Source: Amborella trichopoda
Lineage: Eukaryota; Streptophyta; Magnoliopsida; Amborellales; Amborellaceae
Assembly: GCF_000471905.2 (NCBI RefSeq)
Contig: NW_006499973.1
Location: forward strand, 450,594-514,593
DNA length: 64,000 nt
Direction: 5' to 3'
Shown: positions 33,471 through 44,640 of the stretch, in pieces
Numbering within the stretch: the stretch's first letter is position 1
Layout: each line of letters starts with the position of its first letter
Translations under genes and position numbers: made by a program
Notes under the pieces: model-generated
What the model saw: the letters and a program-made list of their open reading frames with translations, nothing else
What the model was told of the DNA's origin: nothing
Database searches by the model: none

Positions 33471-34800
33471 ATACTGATTGTTTCTCTAGAAGGTCAGCAC
33501 CAAGTGGAGTAGTGGACTTCTGGGGTTGGCGATTCGTATGAGGCAAGTCAGTCTGCAGGGGCTCAGCATGCCCCGATTGGACTCGAGCCTTGTATGCCAA
33601 TCGTGTGAGGATCGGTTCTTGACGGTCTTGCGACCGTGGCTTCTTGGCGATAATCACCGAGCAATATTCCTGGACTTACTCAGGTTCTAGAGTTCGAAGA
33701 GGGAAGAAGGGATTGTGTGACAGAAGATCACCAAGGATAGTAACCTCAACTGCCTTAGGGGCCTCTTTAGTCAGGATCTAGAGGCCTCCCTTTTGCTTAA
33801 TCCTGAGGCTGTTGTGGACTTCACTCCAGAACCAAACCTGAGATTTGGACTACCCCGCCTTTCTTGAGCATGTCAAGGCTGTGTCCATTAGCTTGAGTAG
33901 AGAGTGGGGTCCAAGGATAGAGGGCAACCTGGCTTGCTACCTTGGAGGCTGCAGGCTTACATCCTACATCAGGCCTTTGCCCCAAATTCCCTTGTGAGAC
34001 CCTGGTGCATGCCTGACCTGAGGCGGGTGACTCAAGGTGGCACTCTTAGGGAAAACCTTTGAGTACCTTGTCTCAATGTGCTTCCCTGGTGAAGGAAGAG
34101 TGATAGAAGAAGGGACTAGTTCATGACTCTTCCTGAGTCAGGATCAGGGATGAACATACAAAGCTTTTGCATGTGCACCATTAGGGTTAGCCATCCGGGT
34201 GACTTAAAGGTTAGCCCGGGCTCGGTCAGCTGGTTCGACCCTAGGAGGTCGGGACTCATGAGCTTGTGTCTGTGAGGGACCGAGCTAGAGCCTGTCTCTC
34301 ACAGGGTGAAGCTGTGGGTGCTGAGAGGAAGGAAAAAGCAGTCGGCCCTCATGTGCTCGAGCTTGCACTAAACTGGCGTTTCCCCGAGCTGTAGGATGTA
34401 GATGCATGGTGTGTGTAGGGTTCGACTCGAAAAGGCCTAGCCTTGGACGCGAGCTCAAGGCAGCATAAAATTTCCCCCGAGGTGTGGCTTGAGTGGATGG
34501 ACCATGAGCCTTTAAGTGTGTGTGAGGGGTGGAGACCCCAGGATCTTGGCCTCTGTGTGTCGAGCCTCTACGTGTAGAGGTTCGGGGTGGTGAAGGAGTA
34601 TGGGAGTTTGCCTTACGGCGACGGTTAGGAGCGATGGCAACCTGCATTTCTTTCGCGAAAGTAGATAGGGTAGCCTTCCGGCGTACCTCAATAATATGAC
34701 CGGAAAGGCACTTTCCAGTAGCAGAGTGTGTGCTGTGAGCGGTAGCAGTTGTGCTATCAATGCAAGGGGCCTTGGTGGAGGGTCCACCAAAACGAGGAAG
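33471..34800 (-). pseudogene. gag: Element C gag leader / N-terminal gag, broken
   Basis: Frame 34647-34285 carries RGSTHRGQDPG and PSTQATPRG blocks matching A and B. Frame 33657-33469 carries RSQDRQEPILTRLAYKA and HAEPLQTDLPH, again shared with both. The middle (33700-34280) is interrupted and only weakly alignable. No known domain. Confidence 0.55.
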
Positions 34801-35059
34801 TGGGGGGTCAGGGACTTTTAAATCCCTTCTCGTGCCAATCCCGAAAAAACCAGGGAGCTGGACTGTGAGTCCAGACTTAGAAGGAGTGTAAGAAAGGAAG
34901 CTTGAGTAGTTCGCTTCCCTGAGATGGTCACAAGTACGAGGATGAGAAAATCCCCAACTCGGATGAACGTGTTGAATAACCCAGATGCCATAAAATGTAG
35001 TGCAGAAAGTAAAAGGTGCTACTGATCAAACAAGAGCGAACCGACAAAGGGGTAGTAAG

Positions 35060-35077
35060 TCTTCAATGGAGTCGCCA
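35060..35077 (-). other. Element C primer-binding site
   Basis: The minus strand reads TGGCGACTCCATTGAAGA beginning three bases (GCT) inside the 5' LTR edge at 35081. TGG is the complement of a tRNA CCA end. B has TGGCAACTCCACTGGGGA at the same distance. I recall Ogre-type elements using an Arg tRNA primer; the tRNA is not verified here. The stretch 34801-35059 is leader without a gene. Confidence 0.65.
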
Positions 35078-35080
35078 AGC

Positions 35081-37909
35081 TGGTTAGGTGTCTCGATCTC
35101 GCTTCTCAGGATCTAAGTGATCGGGTGACCCATGTCTCGGGTTGAAAAACCTGGGACTTGAGATCGCTCTCTCGGCAACCTCGTTCACAGAATAAGGGCA
35201 GGTGTCCAACTAGTGAGAGAGGAATTTTAATGTGAGGTGAGGATCAACCTCACCTGGGTCCGTGACTTACTTGGGCTGACTCACGCGAACGCCCTCTTAG
35301 ATCACGACGAAAAACCCCTAAGCTACTTCAGCTGGTTCGAAATATACTCCCTTGACCTGCAATCTCCTTGTTTTATGTACAACATTATCATGGTTAACCT
35401 GCAAGACAAGTGGGTCGAAGGACCCACCCTTGTCTTAGGGCAATGCACCTTCATAAGTGAGGGTGATGAAGTGTAAGGATAGAATAAAGGTAGACAAGAG
35501 AAGAGAACTTGGTAAAGGGACAAGACTACCATGATAGCTAGACCAGTACAATGATCGACTCGGAGCGGTAGCAAGATAGGCATGGTACTAGGACCAGCAC
35601 GACGACAATACTACTCGAAACCAAGGCCGATATGACTGTCCTAATCTAATGTGGCTGCAAGATGGGCATGGTACTCAGGACCAGCACGAGAGCAATACTG
35701 CTTGATAGCCAAACCGTTATGGCAATGTTAGGCCGAGTCTACCCTCAATCAAGTGAGAAGAGAACAGAATGAGGAGAGAGCGCGAGACGATGGAGAGACC
35801 GGGTCCCGACGGCGCTTAGGCATCGCCATTCACATCCATGGAGTAGTAGTGTCATGGCCCTTGGAAGGCGCTAGGCACTATTGCTCACAGCTGGAGAGTG
35901 AGCAGTGAACTACAGGCGGCATTGAGCATCGCCGTTGGCAACATGAAAAGGTAGCACACCCCTTCGCAGGCGGTGATAGCCTCTTGTGAAGTGCGCGGCA
36001 ATAGCCACTTGTGAAGCATGCAGTGATAGTTCCTTCTAAGGCACACGGGGATGGGTATGGGATGTAAGAGAAACCTGTGGACGGCGATGGGCATCGATCA
36101 CATGAAAGAAGCTTGCGGACGGTGATAGGCACCGAGCACACGAAGGAAGCTTGCGAACGGCGATAGGCGTCGAGCCCATAAAAGGAGCTTGGAGGCGGCG
36201 ATAGGTGTTACTACGACCCTTCGCGAGCGGCGATAGGCATCGCCATCTACGGTAGGCATGCAACATGGGAAGACCCATGCGGGCGGCAATAGGCATCGTT
36301 GTCTGTGCTTCTTGCGAAGAAGTAGAGACGAATGAAGAGGAAGAGATAGCAACTCGCACATGGCGCTGCCATCGCCATGCACGACCTGTGAAGCCACAAG
36401 AGGGGGAAAGAAAGAAAGAGGTGTGCACGGCACTGCCACTACCGTGCATGGCCTCTAAGAGGAGTTCAGACGAAAGAGAAGAAGAAGAAAGATAAAGCAG
36501 ACGAAAGATAAGAAGAAAAGAAAAGGAGAGAGAGAAATATTTACCTTGAGCCTAGAGGTACCGATCCAAAAGTTTCTCTCTTCTTCTTTTCTCTCTCAAA
36601 ATGTGACCCAACAATAAGAAGCAAGAGAAATTTTATTAAGCAAAGTTCTCTTTTGCGAAGGGTCTGCGTACATTGGTAGTACGTGGTATATATAGAGTTG
36701 TGCCAAAAAATGGGTGGATTGATCAAAATTAAACCTAATTGTTGAAAATTTAGATTTTACTGAATTAAAAGAAATTGTAAAAATGGATGCAAAATGACTG
36801 ATTTGCCTTTTCTCAACAATTTATGGAATTCCCAAACAATCCATGTACTGTCTTAGAACGTGTGTGATCTTTCATGAATGATCTGAGGTTGTTTTAATGC
36901 TCGCTTGATCGAAAGAAGATTGTTTCCTTATAGGTCTCGACATGACAATCGATTTGATACCAACTTCAAGCCATGGATCGTGTTTTTAAGCCACGATCAT
37001 GCGGCTTCAAATTTGGATGAATCTTGAAACTTTGGATCGATAGTGTGCTCATTCCTTGATATTTTTCTATGATTTCTTCGCTGGATCACACTGAACATGT
37101 CATTACAATCGCGTGCAACAACCACAGCTTGATTTCGTATCCGGACTAGGATTTTGCAAATTTGGAGTTTTGATCAGAAGCTAAAAATCTGACGCCCGAA
37201 TATACAGCCACTTCTTCGGCTTCCAGTGATAACCATGGATTCTACGCACGTTGTGCAACTGGTTTCTCATCGATCGGGTTTACGAGTGCCGTGATTTGGC
37301 TGCGTGAGTGAGACATGACGCTTTCTTCGCGCCCAAGCGTCGTCACAAGGCATGACACATATTGAAACGCTCGTCTTGATGAGATGAATATGCTCAATAA
37401 ATTGGAGCACGATCTAACTCAAGACGGGTGAGATATGAGCATCAAAATTCAATGTTCGTGACTGCCCTTGTAATGGACTTTAGTTGCAGGGTGGCCGCAT
37501 GGGAATAGTGTGCGGCCTACCCCTTTTTGGTATTTTCCCTATAGCTTCTTCCTGGAGTGTCCATTTAAGCTGAAATTTTACCCTTGGGGGTTTTCAATTG
37601 TAATAGATCCAATAGAGATGGTCCCACATCAATTTAACGTACAAAAAATATAGTTCTAGTTATAGGGTCCGTTTTCGGGCGTTAGAGGCTCATTCTGTCA
37701 AATCTGTTCCTCAGTTTGCACTGCCTTAGACATGTAGGAATGTGACAAAACTTGGCAAGAGACTTTTAGGAGTCTTTATGAAGGTCTTGACTAGTTACGG
37801 GGCCATTCTGAGACTGTTAAAATTTTCACTTTAAGTTAGGCTTTATTGACCAGCTTCTCCCTTTTATTCCACATAGGGGACCCATGATGACGAAAAATGT
37901 CTTCCAACA
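35081..37909 (-). mobile_element. Element C 5' LTR
   Basis: On the minus strand it starts TGTTGGAAGACATTTTTC (37909) and ends ACACCTAACCA (35081). It contains TATATATA (36694-36687), the AATAAA-like R-region signal (near 36635), a CT-rich tract (36600-36470), about ten roughly 38-base tandem units with GGCGATAGGCA (35910-36300), and the U5 hairpin (35403-35436). Relative to the 3' LTR it has small deletions near 37215 and 37318. Confidence 0.9.
36687..36694 (-). promoter_or_regulatory. TATA box of element C 5' LTR
   Basis: TATATATA in the context CTCTATATATACCACG on the minus strand. This is the promoter position for the element's genomic RNA. The 3' LTR has the weaker TATGTATA here. Confidence 0.55.
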
Positions 37910-38109
37910 CACGTAAGTTAGCTTGAGTATGTCATGGACCCAAGTGAGGTAAGTCCCATCTCACACCTTAATTCCTCTCTCACCGGTTGGTATTCATACT
38001 TGTGTCTTCTCGACACGGTTCACAAGAGAGCGGTCTAACGTCCATTTCGAACCGGAAGCCACGCCACCAGGTCATCTCGACCAGAGGGTGAGATCAAGGC
38101 ATCTAATCA
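37910..38109 (+). mobile_element. Element A 3' LTR, last segment
   Basis: Resumes with CACGTAAGTTAGCTTGAG and CTCTCTCACCGGTTGG, which continue the LTR alignment broken at 21733. Ends AGGCATCTAATCA at 38109, equivalent to AGGCACCTAACCA in D and B. Confidence 0.8.
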
Positions 38110-38262
38110 ATTGGGTCCGCTAAGGCATTTATCCATCTCTTGTATGATTGAGTTTGCTTGTCGGTGGAGTCATCTGATGGTGGCGTCAGTGCAAGCATTA
38201 ACTTGGTAACTATGTAAGTCATTTTCAGAGTGGTAAGCAATAAGAGAACCTTTTATTGTCAT
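38110..38262. other. Host DNA between elements A and B
   Basis: 153 bases with no similarity to either element. The last five (GTCAT, 38258-38262) are repeated right after B's 3' LTR at 59849-59853. The original host sequence therefore runs from here into 59849 onward. No gene signal. Confidence 0.75.
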
Positions 38263-41200
38263 TTTTTTAACACATTTCAGCACCTTGGCTCCCAGATGCA
38301 GAATAAAAACAAGAAGCCGGTCAATAAAGCCTCAATTACAGTGGAATTATCGACAGTCTCATAATTGCCCTAGAACAAGTGGAAATATTCATAACGACTT
38401 CAAAAGACCACCTGCAAAGTTTTTGTCACAATCCAACATGTCTAAGGTAGTGTAGACAAAAAAAACAATTTCGAAAAAATTAGTCTCTTGCACCCTGAAA
38501 CGAACCCCATAATTAGAACTCTATTTTTGATACGTCAAATTATTGTAGCACCACCGCCATTGGATCCGACAAGGTTGAAAATCTCTATGGGTCAAGTTTC
38601 AGCTTAATCAGGTGCTCTAGGAAAAAGTTATGAGTAAAAGACCAAACAGGAGTAGGCCACACACTATTCTCGTGCGCCACCCTGCACCAAAGAAACATCA
38701 AGATGTGAGCACACTATCGATCCAAAGTTTTCGAGATTCACACGAATTTCAAGTTGCATGATCGTGGCTTAAAAATACGATCCGTGGCTCGAAGTTGGTA
38801 TCAAATTGATCGCCATGATGAGCCTTACAAGAAAGTAATCATCATTTTGTTAAATGGGCACCAGAGCAACCCCGGATCACCCATGGAAGATCACGTACGT
38901 TCTAGGGCAGCAGCAAGGACTATTTTGAAATCAATGTATTGTTAGGCAGGGGAAAAACAATCACTTTGTTCCCATTTTTAGTATTTCTTTTAATTCAAAT
39001 AAATTGTAATTATCATCAATTAGGATAGTTTTTTGGTATCCACTCATGTTAGGGGGCTAGTTCTATAAATACATGCTAAACTTAATTGTAAAGGATCCCC
39101 CTCTCATACTTTCAATTGATGAATAAAGTTTGAGTTTTTGCATTGAATTGGAGTGGCAGGTCTTGGAGAGAGAGAGTACAGAGAATAATTAAGCCGGTAC
39201 CCCTCTTTTGTAAGATAATTCTCTCTTCTTTTCTTCTCTCTCCTCCTTATTTTTCTCTCTATAACTCCTCTTCTTTGGTTTCTTTTCTCTCCCCTTCTTT
39301 CTCTCTCTTCTCTTCCTTTCTTTTTTCTCTTCTCTCTCTTCTCTGTGAACATGTACAGCTGTGGCAGAGCCGTGCATGCCTCTCTCCTCCTTCTTATCCT
39401 CTCTTTCTCCTTCTTCCTCTTCACCTTCTTTATTTATTCTCTCCCTGCTCTCTCTCTGCTTCTCGTCTGACCGTTCATGGCGATGGTAGCGCCATGCATG
39501 AACTTCTCTCTCAATTATGTTTTATCTCTCTAAACACACATGGTAATGGCAACACCGTGCGTGTCTCCTTCTCTCTCTTCTCCTTCTTCCTCTTCTCTTT
39601 CTTCATTTATTCTCTCTTTGCTCTATCTTTCTCTCTGCTTCTCTCTATCTGAACGTGCATGGCGATGGCAACACCATGCATGAACTTCTCTCTCTATTTT
39701 TGTTTTTTCTCTTTAACACATACGGGGGTGACAGTGTCATGCATGTTTCCTTCTCTCCTTTGGCTCTTTCTTAATCTCTTTCCTTCTCTTTCCTTCTTTC
39801 TCCTCTGACTCTTTTCTAACATCTCTCCTCACTTTCCTTTTCTCTCTTTTCTTTCTTTTTGTCTCACTAATCACCTTCCTTCTCTCTTTACTTTCCTTTC
39901 TTCTTTCTCTTCCCTAAACTCTCTTTCTTCCTCTCTGTCTTTCTATCTCTCACCCTATTATTTCTTTTCTCTCTCTTCCCCAGTCACGCATGACAAAACC
40001 CATCACCGGGCATGAAATTCTTATTCTTTCCTTATCCTCTGGAAACATACAAAGTGAGTCGGGCCTTAACTCGAGTGGCAGGCCGAGCCTCTATTCAAGT
40101 TTCCCCTTTCCCATATTTTACACGGCGATGCTCATCACTGCGCATAACATTCCTTTTCTCTCCTCATTCTTTGACAAGGACATTGAACCAGGTCCTTTCC
40201 CGAGTGGCAGTTCGATTCGTGTCTGAGTCCCTTACGACACGAGTGGCGATGCCAAGTGCCATGCATTTTTTTCCCCTTTCTTGTTCCTCTCTCTCTTGAC
40301 ATGGATGATGGAGACCCATCGTCATCCATGTTCTTTCTCTCTCCTCTTTCCTCTATCATAGGTAGTGGAACCCATTGCCATTCATGTTCTTTCTCTCTCC
40401 TCTTTCCTTTGCCATAGACAGCAGAACCCATCGTTGTTCATGTTCTTTATCTCTCCACTTTCCACTACCATGGGTGGTGGAACCCATCGCCGTTCATGCT
40501 ACCGTCTCTCTCCTTTCTCTTTTTATCTCTTATTCTCTCTCCCTTCTCTTCTCTCCTTTCTCTCTTCTTCTTCTCTCCCTTCTCTTTTCTCTCTTTTATC
40601 TCTCTTCTTTTTCTCTCTTCTTCTTCTCTCTCCCTTCTCTTCTCTCTTCTTTCTCTCTCTGTTTTTCTCTCACCTTTCTCCTTTCTCTCCCTTTTCTATT
40701 TCCTCGTCTTTTTGTCCACATTCCTTTCTTCTTTTTTCTTCTCTCTCTCCTCTTCTCTCTCATTCGTCTTCTATCTCTTCTCTTTCTCTCTTGCTTTTCT
40801 TATCTCTCCTCTTTTTCCTTCTTTTCTTCTTTTCTCACTCATTTGACCAAAGGAAGAATCTAGCACTGTCATGGTAGTCTCGTCATCGAGCAGTATTGCC
40901 GTCGTGTCGATCTAAGTTATCGTGCCTGTCTTGCTGCCACGCTGAACTCACCATTGTGTCAGGCTAGTTGGTGTTGGTGTTCTGTCATCGAGTAGTATTG
41001 CCGCCGTGCCGGTCCACGTTACTGTGCCTGTCTTTCTACCACGTCAGGTCAATAACCATGCCAATCTAGCCACTATGCTAGACTAGCCACCAGTCGAATC
41101 TCTCTTTCTTTTCTTTTATTCTCTCTTCTTCCTTCTTCCATCCCTCGTCACATCATTCTTTTCATTTCTCCTTTGGATGTGCACGACTGTGTGCATTACC

Positions 41201-41537
41201 CCAAAGACAAGGTGGGGTCTCTTGGCCCACTTGTCTTGTAAAATTAACTATGTGTGTGTGATCACAGAAACAAGAGAATACAGGCCAAGGGAGGCGATTT
41301 CGAACCCGTTGTAGGACTAGGGGGACTTTTTCCGTGATCTAAGAGGGCGCCCACATGAGCTAGCCCGAGTAAGTCTTGAACCCACCTTAAATTCCTCTCT
41401 CATTGGTTGGAATACCTGCCCCTGTTCCTGAGCAAGGTTCCCGAGAGAGCGATCTCAAGTCCCGGGTTCCCTTTGAAACCTGAGACGAGTGTCACCAGAT
41501 CATTCAGATCCGGAGTTGAGATCGAGACACCTAACCA
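38263..41537 (+). mobile_element. Element B 5' LTR
   Basis: Starts TTTTTTAACACATTTCAG (TG mutated) right after GTCAT and ends ACACCTAACCA. It holds TATAAAT (39064-39070), a CT-rich tract (39220-40000), hairpins of the type CATGGCGATGG...CCATGCATG (39475-39500, 39655-39685), repeats of about 60 bases with GGTGGAACCCATCGCC (40290-40500), a second CT-rich tract (40500-40850), and the U5 hairpin (41204-41237). About 516 bases present in the 3' LTR (57354-57870) are missing near 38690. Long Ser/Leu/Phe frames here are CT-tract products. Confidence 0.9.
39064..39070 (+). promoter_or_regulatory. TATA box of element B 5' LTR
   Basis: TATAAAT in the context TTCTATAAATACATG, with AATAAA about 55 bases on (near 39122). 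The equivalent region is deleted from the 3' LTR. Confidence 0.55.
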
Positions 41538-41540
41538 GCT

Positions 41541-41558
41541 TGGCAACTCCACTGGGGA
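41541..41558 (+). other. Element B primer-binding site
   Basis: TGGCAACTCCACTGGGGA, three bases (GCT) inside the 5' LTR end at 41537. The layout is the same as in element C. Differences from C (A for G at position 5, and the last six bases) suggest decay in one or both. Confidence 0.7.
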
Positions 41559-41879
41559 CTTACTACCCCTTCGTCGGATCGTACTTGTTTCGGTTATTTC
41601 TCCGTTGTTTTTTTTATTTTCACACACCACATGGCTTTCAGGTTCTTTAACCCATTCATCCGAATTGGGGATTTTCTCATCCTCGCATTCGCGAGCTTCC
41701 CCCGAGAACAAGTTCCTCGAACTTCGTTCCCAAATTTTATTTTGAGCAAAGACCTAGTGTCTAGCTTCTAGGTCTTAACTCCCCATCGCCTTGCCCTGGT
41801 GGACTTCCACCCAGGCACCTTGCATTGATAGCGCATCTTCTACCACTCATAGCGTTCACGCTATTATTTAGTAAGTCAT
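41559..41879 (+). other. Element B leader
   Basis: Between primer site and first shared coding block. No gene or clear signal is seen apart from T-rich sequence near 41600-41625. Confidence 0.4.
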
Positions 41880-43350
41880 TTGTTGGTCGTATTGCCGACG
41901 TACGTTAGAAGGCTGCCTAGTCCCTCTCTGCAAAAGGCAAAGAAGTTGCCATTGCTCTTATGGTTCACCGCAAGGCCACCCCCCACATTCTTGCACCACC
42001 TCGGGTCTCTATGTTTAGAGACTCAACACATCGAGGAGGAGACCCTAGGACCTCCACCTCTTGCACACACCCTACGACTAGTGGGTCATCCACTCGAGTC
42101 ACACCTTGGGGCAGCCCTTGTGCTACCTCGAGTAAGCGCTTAGGATCAGGCCTCCTTAGGCCGAAACTTGTACGCATGCATGTGCATCTCACTGCTCGGG
42201 GCAACGTCATTGCTGCGCCAACCCAAGCACACGGGAGACGATCTCTTTGTCCTTCTTCTCAGCACACACTAGCACATCTTGTAAGGGGAAAGCCCTCACC
42301 TATTCCCTCGTAGACACCTGCTCTCAATTCTCGACCTCCTAAGGTCAGACCACCTGTTCGAGCCGAGGCTGACCCCCAAGTCACCTGGAATGCTACTTCA
42401 AGGGGCATACACACGCCACCTTCTCAGACCACTGCTTGCTCCCGACCCAGACATCGTCGAGAGCCGGTCCTCTCTTCTTCCGCCCTTTCTCCTCCCTGCA
42501 GATATCTCAAGACCTGGTACTCGAAGGTTTTCCCTAAGAGTACCATCCTCAACTAGCCCCTTCAGGTCGGCTATGCCTCTGGAGCCCACAAAGGAGTTCG
42601 GGGCAAAGGCCTGATGATTGATGAAGTTCTACAACTTCCAAGGCAGTAGCCCAAGCTGGCCCCTGTCCATGGTCCACATTCACTACCCTATCTTATGGAC
42701 ACGACCCTCTCATGCTCTAAAAAGGCCGGTCAACCTCGATCCCAGTCTCAGTTCTGGAGAGAAGTCTACCTCAGCCTCAAAGATAAGCAAAACAAAGGAC
42801 TACAGATCCTGAGAAGACGAGAAAGTCGAGGCACCCAGCTCCAAGGGTCTCCTTCCTGAAAATCCCTTCTACCCTCTTCAAATCACAGAGACTGAAGAAG
42901 AGGTGCGAGAATCCTGCGTCGTGGTCAGCATCATAGAAGATGACCCGACCACCAAGCAACCACGGTCCGAAGACCGTCAAGAATCGATGCTCACGCGGTC
43001 AGCATATAAGACTCAAGTACAGTCGGGGAATGCTGAGCCCTTGCTGACCGATCTCCAGCACGGGACTCGCCAAGCTCCGAAACCTTCAACCGCACCTAAG
43101 GTTGGCCGTCCTGAGGAAATGGTTAGCGTTATGGTTGTGACAGACCCCAACGACTTCCAGGAGGAGCGCATGAACAGGTTTGAACATATGGTGCAAGCAA
43201 TGATGGAGAAGATTGATCGCATGGAAAGCACGCTCTCCCCAGTCAATGTATCCCCTCATGGGGCCAACTCCCATCACTCGAATGATGCATCTCTAAGGCA
43301 GCCTTCTCTCCTTGCCTCATAGAACAATTCTGTCCCTCACCCTATCTCAC
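41880..43350 (+). pseudogene. gag: Element B gag leader / N-terminal gag, broken
   Basis: Frame 41960-42313 (RDSTHRGGDPRTSTSC, then PSTRVTP-like GSSTRVTPWG) and frame 42903-43322 (VVSIIEDDPTTKQ, RSEDRQESMLTRSAYKT, AEPLLTDLQH, then NDFQEERMNRFEHMVQAMM and KIDRMESTLS) are the best-preserved copies of this segment in the window. The last part looks like an amphipathic, possibly coiled-coil, helix (about 43140-43230). It breaks with a TAG at 43320-43322. The same blocks in A and C show it is ancestral coding sequence. Function unknown. Confidence 0.6.
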
Positions 43351-44640
43351 TGGTGAACATCGATCCTATGGTAACCCAGAGCTTAAAGAGCAGACAGCAC
43401 CCGAGTATACATGGTACAATTCTTTATTAGAAGTCGTACCCCTCCTACATCGATCAGGTTATGTTTCTCTCAAACTACAAGAAAGGGAAGTTTCCCCTGT
43501 GGAACAACATCCCCGCACCAACATATCGTGCATTTCCAAGCGGCATGTTTAGAGGCAGCGGCTGATGGGAGACTCCTTCTCCGTCAGTTTGTTGAAACTC
43601 TTGATGGCCTCGCCTTTCAGTGGTACACTCGGCTTCCCCCAAATTCAGTACATACTTGGGAGGAAATGGAGAAATTGTTCGTCCAGCATTTCTATGAGGT
43701 CAAGAGAGAGGTCCAAACCATCGAGCTTCTCACCTTGACCCATGATTTAGATGAACCTGTGGATCAATTTATATCAAGACGGAGAGATTTGGCAGCTTGT
43801 CATCCCAATCCCATGCCTGAGAAAGAAGCTGTTCAGACCTATGTGCGAAATATGTGACCTGAAAACGCTCCACATGTTGAGGCCTCCAATACGACCTCCA
43901 TGTCAGAGCTGATCCCTAAGTTAGTTCGCATACAGAGTTTGTCGCGCCACCATGGCGGGTCACGACAACAGCCTTCAAGCTCAGGAAATAAACGGGGTAA
44001 TGGCAATTCTCGGACCAATGCTCGAGCCAACCATCAATGATCCAAAGAATTCCGCCTCTCAAACTTTGGACCTCTCCAAAGGGGTAGGCACAGCAAAAAC
44101 AACGTCTCAAGCAAGCAAAAAGCAGCAATCATACAACCGGGTACGCCCACCTGTGAACCTTAATCGAAGTGATTATTGAACTAACCATCAAAATAGGGTA
44201 TATCCTTTTGAAAAGGAATGGCTTCCTGCACTGCTGTAACTATTGCTGGAACAAAACATGATTGAGCTGCTAGAGATCAAGTTTCTCGATCAAGCTGGTC
44301 TCGATATGCATGCAAGATACTGTGCTTATCATCGAATGGTAAACCACTCCACGAAAGAATGCTACACACTTAAAGACCTCATCAGGGCTCTGATCCAGAA
44401 GGGTCAGATCAAGCTCGACGAACTCAAGAAAGCACTCGGGGCATTTGAGGCTTCCCACATGGTAACAGTACAAGAGAAAGACAAAAGCCTGCGTCGTTCT
44501 GATGAGCTGTCAACAGATCTTCTCCACGCTCTATTCGATATGATGCTTTAACAAGGACTCATTACACCAAAACTGACGAGGCAACCCAAGCACCTTGCTC
44601 AGGGGATCGAGAATCACTGGTGCCCATACCATTATCTATG
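43351..44640 (+). pseudogene. gag: Element B gag capsid and zinc knuckle, broken
   Basis: Frame 43411-43857 holds the capsid domain: PHQHIVHF, ADGRLLLRQFVETLDGLAF, WYTRLPPNSVHTWEEMEKLF, REVQTIELLTLTHDLDEPVD, and VQTYVRNM before a TGA at 43855-43857. The start of this frame (before about 43500) is out of frame with A and C, so a frameshift precedes it. Further frames carry TLDLSKG and QSYNRVRPPVNLNRSDY (43952-44179), then CAYHRMVNHSTKEC, a complete CX2HX4HX4C knuckle (about 44320-44362), followed by LKDLIRALIQKGQIKLDELKKAL. Gag would assemble the particle. Stops near 43855, 44177 and 44550. Confidence 0.85.

Larger units (their letters stand above)
21734..37909 (-). mobile_element. Element C: LTR retrotransposon with both LTRs, minus strand, nested in element A
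   Basis: A 16.2-kb element with paired LTRs (21734-24636 and 35081-37909). The target duplication is CACGC (21729-21733) against CACGT (37910-37914), one mismatch. Removing it joins GAGGGTGACCACG to the rest of A's LTR (..AGTTAGCTTGAGTA), exactly as in LTR D. Read on the minus strand it has the 5' LTR, primer site, leader, gag, RT, RNase H, archaeal RNase H, integrase, a repeat-rich 3' region and the 3' LTR. The protease region is missing between gag and RT, and there is no antisense ORF. The outermost 95 bases of the two LTRs differ at 8 places by eye. Confidence 0.9.
2098..38109 (+). mobile_element. Element A: TAT/Ogre-like LTR retrotransposon, 5' part missing, interrupted by D and C
   Basis: Element A is the outer element of the left nest. 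Its own sequence is 2098-18155, 21049-21733 and 37910-38109, with solo LTR D and full element C filling the gaps. In order it holds a gag leader, gag, protease and linker, a large minus-strand ORF with a PMD-like region, a repeat-rich 3' region, and a 3' LTR starting near 15522. No RT, RNase H or integrase is seen anywhere in it. The 5' LTR and primer site lie left of the window or were lost. The 3' LTR ends CTAATCA at 38109, where its relatives end CTAACCA. The 5 bases that follow (ATTGG) would be the target duplication, but this cannot be checked without the 5' end. Same domain order as element B. Confidence 0.85.

Noticed and set aside
38110-38262. Internal region of element D or A continuing after 38109
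   Set aside because: No primer-site motif follows the CTAATCA end, and the segment joins host sequence beyond element B. D is independently closed by its CTCTC duplication.
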